Positions 1 to 6,731 of a stretch of DNA of 6,731 nucleotides are shown piece by piece. Each line of letters begins with the position of its first letter. Positions within the stretch are counted from its first letter, which is position 1. Origin of the DNA: Nitrosospira sp. (GTDB taxonomy: Bacteria; Pseudomonadota; Gammaproteobacteria; Burkholderiales; Nitrosomonadaceae); NCBI GenBank assembly GCA_030453055.1, contig JAKDLC010000111.1, positions 1 through 6,731 on the forward strand. Reading direction: 5' to 3'. Below the pieces are notes generated by a model. The model was not told the origin of the DNA. It did not search any database and saw only the letters and a list, made by a program, of their open reading frames with translations. A program made the translations under genes and the position numbers.

Positions 1-12
1 AAAAAGCAATGT

Positions 13-42
13 TTGTGCGACCATCGAATTGCGCCATACAAT
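13..42 (+). promoter_or_regulatory. Possible weak sigma70 promoter for the class III alcohol dehydrogenase gene
   Basis: A TACAAT hexamer at 37-42 matches the -10 consensus in five of six positions. An 18-base spacer separates it from TTGTGC at 13-18, which matches the -35 consensus in only three of six. The leader between this element and the start codon at 119 would be about 70 bases. No other promoter-like pair stands out in 1-118 and I see no clear operator there. The window starts just upstream, so a better promoter could lie outside it. This is a weak call. Confidence 0.3.
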
Positions 43-64
43 ATGATTACGAAGTGTGATTTAA

Positions 65-1249
<1,185 letters not shown>

Positions 1250-1266
1250 CCAAATTCGTCGCGTCC

Positions 1267-1283
1267 AGAGGTCAAATACCTCT
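1267..1283 (+). repeat. Short perfect inverted repeat between frmA and prfB
   Basis: AGAGGT (1267-1272) and ACCTCT (1278-1283) form a perfect 6-bp stem around a 5-base loop, CAAAT. It lies 17 bases after the frmA stop and overlaps the position expected for the -35 of the prfB promoter. A long pyrimidine-rich stretch follows (to about 1320), but there is no immediate T-run, so it is not a convincing rho-independent terminator. It may be an operator half-site pair, a weak terminator or chance. What is seen is only the symmetry; any role is inference. Confidence 0.4.
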
Positions 1284-1300
1284 CCCTCCTCCTGTATAAT
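1271..1300 (+). promoter_or_regulatory. Probable prfB promoter with perfect -10
   Basis: TATAAT at 1295-1300 is a perfect -10 hexamer in the intergenic gap, 31 bases before the prfB ATG. Transcription would start near 1306-1308, giving a leader of about 25 bases. The -35 is poor: GTCAAA (1271-1276, 18-base spacer) matches three of six positions. The T and G before the -10 are one base too close for a textbook extended -10. The -35 region coincides with the inverted repeat at 1267-1283. The promoter would serve prfB and lysS together. Confidence 0.5.
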
Positions 1301-1331
1301 TTCTGCTTTTCTTTCCCTTTGGAATAGCCCT

Positions 1332-2436
1332 ATGGAAGCGGAACAACTTAACGCCATCACTTACCAACTCACCGATCTCGATAATCGAGCGGCGGAATTG
1401 CGGAGGTATCTTTGACTTCGACGCCAAGCAAACGCGTCTGAACGAACTCACCCGGCTGACGGAGGACCCGGCCATTTGGGCCGACAACAAACGCGCCCAG
1501 GAATTAGGGCGCGAAAAAAAAATGCTGGAAGATGTCGTTATCACCCTGAAAACAGTCGGGCGACACTTGCATGAAACCCGTGACTTGTTCCAGATGGCAA
1601 AAGAAGAGGATGACGACCCTACGCTTGAGAGCATTAACCGCGATATCACACAGCTGGAAGAAACTGTGGCGGAGATGGAATTTCGCCGCATGTTTTCCCA
1701 CCCGATGGACCCCAATAATTGCTTCGTGGATATCCAGGCCGGCTCCGGCGGCACCGAAGCGCAGGACTGGGCGGCGATGCTCGAACGCATGTACGTGCGC
1801 TATTGCGAACGCCGTGGCTATGACGCGGAAGTGTTGGAAGAATCGCCCGGCGAGGTTGCGGGTATCAAGAGCGCCAGCATCAAAATATCAGGCGATTACG
1901 CCTACGGCTATCTCCGCACCGAGACCGGCGTGCACCGGCTGGTACGAAAATCCCCGTTTGATTCCGGCAATCGCCGCCATACCTCCTTTGCCAGCGTTTT
2001 CGTTTATCCCGAGGTGGATGAGACCATCGAAATAGAAATCAATCCGGCGGATTTGCGCGTCGACACTTTTCGTGCGTCCGGTGCGGGCGGCCAGCACATC
2101 AACAAAACGGACTCGGCCATTCGCATCACCCACAATCCCACCGGTATCGTGGTGCAGTGCCAGAGCGGCCGTTCCCAGCACCGCAATCGCGCGGACGCGA
2201 TGGCCATGCTGAAATCACGCCTGTACGAGGCGGAATTGCGCAAACGCAATGATGAAAAGCAAGCGATAGAAGACACCAAAACCGACATTGGCTGGGGACA
2301 CCAGATACGCTCCTACGTGCTGGATCAATCACGCATCAAGGACTTGCGTACCGGCATTGAAAGCGGCAACACACAGGCAATACTCGACGGCGGACTGGAT
2401 GATTTTATCGAGGCCAGTTTAAAACAAGGCGTATAA
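1332..2436 (+). CDS. prfB: Peptide chain release factor 2 (RF2), expressed by programmed +1 frameshift
   Basis: RF2 recognises UGA and UAA stop codons in the ribosomal A site and triggers hydrolysis of peptidyl-tRNA. Translation starts at ATG 1332, reads 27 codons to CTT, meets TGA at 1413-1415, and shifts +1 to continue at GAC 1414 in the frame that ends with TAA at 2434-2436. The product is about 367 residues, against 365 in E. coli. The stop-recognition tripeptide SPF is at residues 207-209 (bases 1951-1959). The catalytic GGQ is at 252-254 (2086-2094). The acidic N-terminal helical domain precedes them. An alanine sits at residue 248, four before GGQ (RASGAGGQ). At this site E. coli K-12 has the unusual threonine that lowers activity, so this is the normal, active form. 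The start has only a weak GGA (1321-1323) upstream. The first in-frame ATG after the shift, at 1522, is not the true start. lysS follows after 19 bases, as in the common prfB-lysS operon. Confidence 0.96.
1402..1416 (+). promoter_or_regulatory. prfB programmed +1 ribosomal frameshift site
   Basis: The site has all elements of the classic RF2 recoding signal. An internal Shine-Dalgarno-like GGAGG (1402-1406) sits three bases (TAT) ahead of the slippery codon CTT (1410-1412). The in-frame TGA (1413-1415) is followed by C, a poor termination context. When RF2 is scarce, the ribosome pauses at TGA, the Leu-tRNA slips from CTT to TTT and reading continues at GAC (1414-1416). When RF2 is plentiful, termination yields a 27-residue peptide. 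This is negative autoregulation established for E. coli prfB; spacing and order here match that signal. Confidence 0.95.
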
Positions 2437-2455
2437 CCCGAAATAAGGAGACCTG

Positions 2456-4000
2456 ATGGGGACGGATGATATTTCGGAACAAGGCCTGGACGAAACAGTC
2501 AGCCGGGCGCATGCGGAGATCAAGCTCGTTGAAGAACGCCGTACCAAGCTGTCTGCGCTGAGGAAAGCGGGCAACCCCTTTCCCAATGATTTCCGCCGCG
2601 ACGATATTTCATTGGATATTCACCGTCAATATGGCGAGTACTCCAACGAAATGCTGGAAGCGGAACCGCGAACCGTAAGTGTGGCGGGGCGCATGGTGTT
2701 GAAGCGCGTGATGGGTAAGGCAAGCTTCGCCACCATTCAGGACATGAGCGGGCGTATCCAGCTCTATATCACCAACGACAACGCCGGTGCGGCCGTTCAC
2801 GAAGCATTCAAGCATTATGATCTTGGCGACATACTGGGTGCCCAAGGCACGCTATTCCGAACTCGAACCGGCGAGCTTTCGGTGCGCGTCACGAGTTTGC
2901 GGTTGCTGACAAAGTCTCTGCGCCCCCTGCCGGAAAAATTCCATGGCCTGACCGACCAGGAACAGAAGTACCGCCAGCGTTATCTCGACCTGATCACCAA
3001 CGAGGACAGCCGCAAGGTATTCCTCGCACGATCCGGAATCATCCAGTCCATTCGCGAGTTTTTTACCGCGCGCGGCTATCTGGAAGTGGAAACGCCAATG
3101 ATGCACCCCATCCCCGGCGGCGCGGCGGCACGGCCTTTTACCACGCATCACAATGCGCTGGATATGGGCCTTTATCTACGCATCGCGCCAGAGCTTTATT
3201 TAAAACGCCTGGTCGTGGGTGGAATGGAAAAAGTATTTGAAATCAACCGGAATTTCCGTAACGAGGGCATTTCCACCCGGCACAACCCCGAATTTACCAT
3301 GCTGGAATTTTATGAGGCTTACCAGGATTACATGTATTTGATGAGCTTTACTGAAACCTTGCTACGAGAAATCGCTGCAAAAGTTTTGGGCACGACCAGG
3401 ATAAGCTACCAGGGACGGGAAATCGATCTTGCACAACCATTCGCGCGGCTCACCATTAGCCAGGCTATCCGGAGATTTCATCCGGAGTATACCGATGCCC
3501 AGCTTGTTGACCGCGAATTTCTGATCGACAAGTTACGGGCGCTTGGCGTAAGTTACAAAACCGGCGACGGTATCGGCGGTTTGCAGTTATCATTGTTTGA
3601 CGAAACGACCGAGCATTTACTGTTTGAGCCGGTCTTTATTATCGATTACCCGGCGGAAGTATCCCCCCTTGCACGATGCAACGACGTGAATCCCGCATTA
3701 ACCGACCGGTTCGAGCTCTACATTGCCGGGCGCGAAATCGCCAACGGCTTTTCCGAATTGAATGATCCGGAAGCTCAAGCGGCACGCTTTCTGGAACAGG
3801 CCAAAGCCAAGGAAGCAGGCGATGCCGAGGCAATGCACTACGACTCCGATTACATCCGCGCACTCGAGTATGGCCTGCCGCCCACCGCGGGCGAGGGTAT
3901 CGGTATAGACCGGCTCGTAATGCTCTTCACCGATAGCCCAAGCATTCGCGACGTCATTCTGTTTCCGCAGTTGCGGAGGGAGGATTTAAAACACGCTTGA
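2456..4000 (+). CDS. lysS: Lysyl-tRNA synthetase, class II
   Basis: The enzyme charges tRNA-Lys with lysine using ATP, in the cytosol, as a homodimer. The 514 residues compare with about 505 in E. coli. An N-terminal OB-fold anticodon-binding domain covers roughly 74-150 ([21 protein letters not shown] region). The class II catalytic core follows. Motif 1 is near 208-227 (YLEVETPMM then PGGAAARPF). Motif 2 is at about 261-289 ([11 protein letters not shown], then [10 protein letters not shown]). Motif 3 is at 473-491 ([19 protein letters not shown]). The lysine-pocket and dimer-core stretch [20 protein letters not shown] is also well kept. The ATG at 2456 is supported by AAGGAG at 2445-2450, five bases upstream. 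It is 19 bases after the prfB stop, so cotranscription is very likely. No promoter or terminator is seen in that gap. The extra residues relative to E. coli are scattered and mostly terminal. Confidence 0.97.
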   Translation: MGTDDISEQGLDETVSRAHAEIKLVEERRTKLSALRKAGNPFPNDFRRDDISLDIHRQYGEYSNEMLEAEPRTVSVAGRMVLKRVMGKASFATIQDMSGRIQLYITNDNAGAAVHEAFKHYDLGDILGAQGTLFRTRTGELSVRVTSLRLLTKSLRPLPEKFHGLTDQEQKYRQRYLDLITNEDSRKVFLARSGIIQSIREFFTARGYLEVETPMMHPIPGGAAARPFTTHHNALDMGLYLRIAPELYLKRLVVGGMEKVFEINRNFRNEGISTRHNPEFTMLEFYEAYQDYMYLMSFTETLLREIAAKVLGTTRISYQGREIDLAQPFARLTISQAIRRFHPEYTDAQLVDREFLIDKLRALGVSYKTGDGIGGLQLSLFDETTEHLLFEPVFIIDYPAEVSPLARCNDVNPALTDRFELYIAGREIANGFSELNDPEAQAARFLEQAKAKEAGDAEAMHYDSDYIRALEYGLPPTAGEGIGIDRLVMLFTDSPSIRDVILFPQLRREDLKHA

Positions 4001-4017
4001 GCCCTCGCGTTGAGGTA

Positions 4018-4046
4018 TTGACATATACCCCTAGTGGGTATATAGT
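4018..4046 (+). promoter_or_regulatory. Strong sigma70-type promoter of copA
   Basis: A perfect -35 TTGACA (4018-4023) is separated by an ideal 17-base spacer from TATAGT (4041-4046), which matches the -10 consensus in five of six. The expected start of transcription is near 4053, giving a leader of about 20 bases that contains the copA ribosome binding site AAGGAGGA (4059-4066). The promoter begins only 17 bases after the lysS stop. Such a near-consensus promoter would be active without help, so control by a repressor is more likely than by an activator. Confidence 0.85.
4023..4043 (+). promoter_or_regulatory. Putative CsoR-like copper-responsive operator
   Basis: ATATACCC (4023-4030) and GGGTATAT (4036-4043) are perfect 8-base inverted arms around CTAGT. 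The element fills the copA promoter spacer and runs into the -10. Operators of the CsoR family (copper-released repressors of copA/copZ genes) have this form: AT-rich ends with opposed C and G tracts, roughly TACCCC...GGGGTA. CueR/MerR-type control is less likely, because those sites need a stretched 19-20 base spacer and CueR arms read like ACCTTCC. The spacer here is 17. The symmetry and position are seen; the regulator's identity is inference, and no regulator gene lies in the window. Confidence 0.65.
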
Positions 4047-4072
4047 GAGACCATCATCAAGGAGGATTTGCC

Positions 4073-6469
4073 ATGGCTTCCCTTACTCTCCAGCAAATCG
4101 AGCTGCCCATCGAAGGCATGACTTGCTCGGCCTGTGCAGCACGCATCGAAAAAAATCTGAATAAACTGCCCGGCGTGCATGCGGTGGTCAACTTCGCCAA
4201 CGAAAAAGCACGCGTGGAGTTTGATGGCGCAACCACCCAGCCTGAAGAGTTGATCCGCTCGATCGAAAAAGCCGGGTTTCATGTCGCGCCACAATCGGTA
4301 CAACTGCAAATCCGAGGAATGACCTGCGCCGCGTGCAGCGGGCGTATCGAAAAGGCGCTGAACAAGCTGCCGGGCGTTACCGCCACCGTCAATCTGGCCA
4401 CGGAAATAGCCCATGTCAGCTTGAACCCCGGGGCGGCTGCGACAGCGGTTGATGATTTAGTCGCCGCTGTTACCAAGGCAGGCTACGGCGCCAGCGAAAT
4501 CAGTGAAGCCGACCGCGCCGAAGAGAAAGCGCGGAAACTTGCCGCGTATCACGCGGAGCTTCGCATGTTCTGGATTTCGGCTGCGCTCACCCTGCCGCTG
4601 ATGCTGCAGATGGTCTCCATGTTCTGGGGCGATCATGCGGAATTCGTGCCGCGCTGGTTGCAACTACTGCTGGCAACACCGGTACAGTTCTGGATAGGCA
4701 AGCGCTTCTATATCGCCGCATGGCATGCGTTGCGCGGAGGCGGCGCCAACATGGATGTGCTGGTCGTACTGGGTACCAGCATGGCGTACTTTTTCAGTGC
4801 AGCGGTCACGTTGCTGGCGCTGAATCAGCATGTCTATTTTGAGGCAAGCGCGGCCATTATCACCCTGGTACTGTTGGGCAAACTGATGGAAGCCCGTGCC
4901 AAGGGTAAAACTTCAGCGGCCATTGAAGCACTCATCAAACTGCAACCCAAAACTGCCCGGGTAGAGCGCGACGGCGCGATCGTCGAAGTTGACGCAAGCT
5001 CGCTCAAGGTTGGTGATATTTTTATCGTGCGCCCCGGTGAGAATCTGCCGGTGGATGGTGTTGTCATCGAAGGCGCCTCCAATGTGAATGAGGCGATTTT
5101 GACTGGCGAAAGCCTGCCCGTCGCAAAACGGGAAGGAGCCAAAGTCTATGCGGCCACCATGAACCAGCAGGGTCTGCTCAAATGCCGCGCCACCAGCGTT
5201 GGCGCCCATACCCAGCTTGCAGCCATCATTCGTCTGGTGGAGGAAGCGCAGGGTTCCAAGGCGCCAATTCAGCGATTGGCTGATGTCATTTCGGGCATAT
5301 TTGTGCCAGTGGTGGTGATCATCAGCACCCTGACGCTGATCTTTACATGGTGGCTGGCGGGCGATTTTGTTTCGGCCCTCATCAACGCCGTGGCGGTACT
5401 GGTCATCGCCTGCCCCTGCGCATTGGGACTGGCTACACCCACCGCAATCATGGTCGGGGCGGGGCGCGGCGCGCAAGCCGGCGTGCTGGTGAAAAATGCT
5501 GCCGCACTGGAGCATGCGGAGAAAATTCAGGTTCTGATCGTGGACAAAACAGGCACGCTCACAGAAGGCAAACCGGCAGTCACGGATATCGTTCCCGTAA
5601 GACAGGTTACAGAGCACGCTCTGATGCAAGCCGCTTCAACACTGGAACAAGGCTCGGAACATCCACTTGCAAAAGCGGTGGTGGAATGCGCCGGGCGCAT
5701 GAATATTCGGTCCCAGGCAGTAAGCGGCTTCACCGCCGTTGCCGGCAGAGGGATCATCGCCCGTATCGACGGCATTGACCATATCCTCGGCTCGCCCGGA
5801 TTTCTGCGGGAACATGGCGCTCTAACGGATGATTCAATAACCGTTCTCCAGGCCGAAGGCAAAACCGTCATCGGTGTGGCCGCGTCGTCCAAAGGTATCT
5901 TTGAAACTCTCGGTTACCTCGCCATTGCCGACCGGTTGCGAGGAACTTCCGCACGGGCGGTAGCGCGGCTGCAATCGATGGACATCGAAGTCCTCATGCT
6001 GACCGGCGATAACCCCGCCACCGCCGCCGCCATTGCCAAGCAGGCGGGCATTACCGCTTATCGAGCCGAGGTGCTGCCGCAAGACAAAGCCGCCGAAGTG
6101 AAAACAATGAAGGCGAACGGCAAAGTCACAGGCATGGTAGGCGATGGCGTTAACGACGCGCCGGCACTGGCCGCGGCCGATGTGAGCTTCGCTATCGGCG
6201 CGGGTTCGGACGTGGCGATTGAAGCTGCTGATATTACCCTCATGCGTGATGACTTGATGAGCGTGGCTGACGCGATCTCGCTTTCGCGCGCGACACTGGG
6301 AAAAATCCGTCAGAATCTCTTCTTCGCCTTCATCTACAACGTGCTGGGCATACCGCTGGCGGCGATAGGATTGCTTAATCCCGTAATCGCGGGCGCGGCA
6401 ATGGCGATGAGTTCGGTATCGGTGGTAAGCAATTCATTGTTGTTGAAACGGTGGCGGGCGGACACTTAA
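4073..6469 (+). CDS. copA: Cu+-exporting P1B-type ATPase with two N-terminal HMA domains
   Basis: This inner-membrane pump exports Cu+ from the cytosol at the cost of ATP. Its 798 residues contain two heavy-metal-associated domains with GMTCSAC (Cys18, Cys21) and GMTCAAC (Cys85, Cys88). Eight membrane segments are estimated near 165-184, 193-209, 227-250, 254-271, 404-427, 434-460, 748-768 and 770-789. The actuator motif TGES is at 344-347. The membrane CPC is at 447-449. DKTGTLT begins with the phosphorylated Asp491. SEHP is at 528-531, TGDN at 644-647 and GDGVND at 690-695. The Cu+-specific transport residues Tyr755-Asn756 and Met779/Ser783 (MSSVS) accompany CPC, marking the P1B-1 copper type rather than a zinc or cadmium pump. 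AAGGAGGA at 4059-4066 fixes the ATG at 4073. The gene has its own putative copper-controlled promoter and precedes a CopZ-like gene. It is intact, and silver is a likely secondary substrate. Confidence 0.96.
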   Translation: MASLTLQQIELPIEGMTCSACAARIEKNLNKLPGVHAVVNFANEKARVEFDGATTQPEELIRSIEKAGFHVAPQSVQLQIRGMTCAACSGRIEKALNKLPGVTATVNLATEIAHVSLNPGAAATAVDDLVAAVTKAGYGASEISEADRAEEKARKLAAYHAELRMFWISAALTLPLMLQMVSMFWGDHAEFVPRWLQLLLATPVQFWIGKRFYIAAWHALRGGGANMDVLVVLGTSMAYFFSAAVTLLALNQHVYFEASAAIITLVLLGKLMEARAKGKTSAAIEALIKLQPKTARVERDGAIVEVDASSLKVGDIFIVRPGENLPVDGVVIEGASNVNEAILTGESLPVAKREGAKVYAATMNQQGLLKCRATSVGAHTQLAAIIRLVEEAQGSKAPIQRLADVISGIFVPVVVIISTLTLIFTWWLAGDFVSALINAVAVLVIACPCALGLATPTAIMVGAGRGAQAGVLVKNAAALEHAEKIQVLIVDKTGTLTEGKPAVTDIVPVRQVTEHALMQAASTLEQGSEHPLAKAVVECAGRMNIRSQAVSGFTAVAGRGIIARIDGIDHILGSPGFLREHGALTDDSITVLQAEGKTVIGVAASSKGIFETLGYLAIADRLRGTSARAVARLQSMDIEVLMLTGDNPATAAAIAKQAGITAYRAEVLPQDKAAEVKTMKANGKVTGMVGDGVNDAPALAAADVSFAIGAGSDVAIEAADITLMRDDLMSVADAISLSRATLGKIRQNLFFAFIYNVLGIPLAAIGLLNPVIAGAAMAMSSVSVVSNSLLLKRWRADT

Positions 6470-6482
6470 CCTCTGAGTATGT

Positions 6483-6507
6483 CTTCCAGGAAGTGTGTTG
6501 CCGGCAA
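6483..6507. repeat. Two small palindromes in the copA-copZ gap
   Basis: The 76-base gap between copA and the next gene holds CTTCC-A-GGAAG (6483-6493) and TTGCCGGCAA (6498-6507). Both are exact but short. Neither is followed by a T-run, and the second has no loop, so neither is a terminator. No convincing promoter pair is visible in the gap, which favours read-through from copA. Chance occurrence is quite possible. Confidence 0.25.
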
Positions 6508-6545
6508 GCATCTATTGATTCAACTTAACTGAAAGGAGTCATAAA

Positions 6546-6731
6546 ATGCAAACAGAAGTCATAAAAATCAATGGTATGACCTGTATGGGGTGCGCTAACA
6601 GCGTGAAAAACCTGCTGGAGAAGGTACCCGGAGTAGATAGCGCGGATGTTTCGCTGGAACAAAAGCAGGCCACGGTCCAGTACGACGCTGCCGCAACTGA
6701 CGTGAACCAGTTCAGGAACGCTATCGAGGAT
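6546..6731 (+). CDS. copZ: CopZ-like heavy-metal-associated (HMA) domain protein, copper chaperone, 3' end outside the window
   Basis: The first 62 codons are present and remain open to the window edge. They encode a single HMA domain with the metal-binding motif GMTCMGC (Met11, Cys13, Cys16) near the N-terminus, followed by a predicted helix (ANSVKNLLEKVPGV) and strands, the usual ferredoxin-like order. Complete CopZ/Atx1-type chaperones are about 65-70 residues, so only a few residues are probably missing. They bind Cu+ in the cytosol and deliver it to the HMA domains or membrane entry site of CopA. The ATG at 6546 has a strong AAAGGAG at 6532-6538, seven bases upstream. With copA 76 bases upstream and no promoter evident between, coexpression is likely. 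A longer protein whose first domain is HMA (another ATPase or a mercury-type protein) cannot be excluded from the visible part. Confidence 0.82.
   Translation, partial: MQTEVIKINGMTCMGCANSVKNLLEKVPGVDSADVSLEQKQATVQYDAAATDVNQFRNAIED

Noticed and set aside
1413..1415. Nonsense mutation or sequencing frameshift in prfB
   Set aside because: The surrounding GGAGG, TAT spacer, CTT slippery codon and TGAC are exactly the known RF2 recoding signal, so the stop is functional.
4018..4046. CueR/MerR-type copper promoter
   Set aside because: The spacer is 17 bases rather than 19-20, both hexamers are near consensus, and the palindrome arms do not resemble ACCTTCC/GGAAGGT.
4913..5629. 238-codon reverse-strand ORF inside copA
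   Set aside because: It is rich in His, Cys and Arg with no plausible fold or ribosome binding site and is fully antisense to the conserved CopA core, so it is a shadow.
6498..6507. Terminator after copA at TTGCCGGCAA
   Set aside because: The palindrome has no loop and no following T-run, and a well-placed copper chaperone gene follows within 40 bases.

Overview
The window is a compact, forward-strand bacterial chromosomal segment with five genes: a class III alcohol dehydrogenase, prfB (release factor 2), lysS (lysyl-tRNA synthetase), copA (Cu+-exporting P1B-type ATPase) and the start of a CopZ-like copper chaperone cut by the right edge. The protein types, the class II LysRS, the prfB-lysS pairing and the moderately GC-rich codon use suggest a Proteobacterium. 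A betaproteobacterium, possibly of the Nitrosomonadales, is my best guess from the general look of the proteins; this is an inference and no marker in the window proves it.

Layout. Bases 1-118 are the leader of the dehydrogenase gene (119-1249), which encodes the glutathione-dependent formaldehyde oxidation enzyme. A short gap (1250-1331) carries a perfect TATAAT and a small perfect hairpin just ahead of prfB. prfB runs from 1332 to 2436 but is split by an in-frame TGA at 1413-1415. The classic RF2 autoregulatory +1 frameshift signal is intact there, so a plain ORF search finds only the downstream part. lysS follows 19 bases later (2456-4000) with a good ribosome binding site, as in the widespread prfB-lysS operon. 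A strong sigma70-type promoter then starts 17 bases after the lysS stop. Its spacer and -10 are covered by an ATACCC...GGGTAT inverted repeat resembling CsoR-family copper-repressor operators. It drives copA (4073-6469) and probably the small heavy-metal-associated (HMA) protein from 6546.

Functionally there are three units: formaldehyde detoxification, a translation pair (termination factor and aminoacyl-tRNA synthetase), and a copper-homeostasis module (efflux pump plus cytosolic chaperone) with its own apparent copper-responsive promoter. The copper regulator itself is not in the window. I found no tRNA, rRNA, CRISPR array, insertion sequence or phage feature, and no new biological system. 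The most informative points are the recoding site in prfB and the putative copper operator at the lysS/copA junction.
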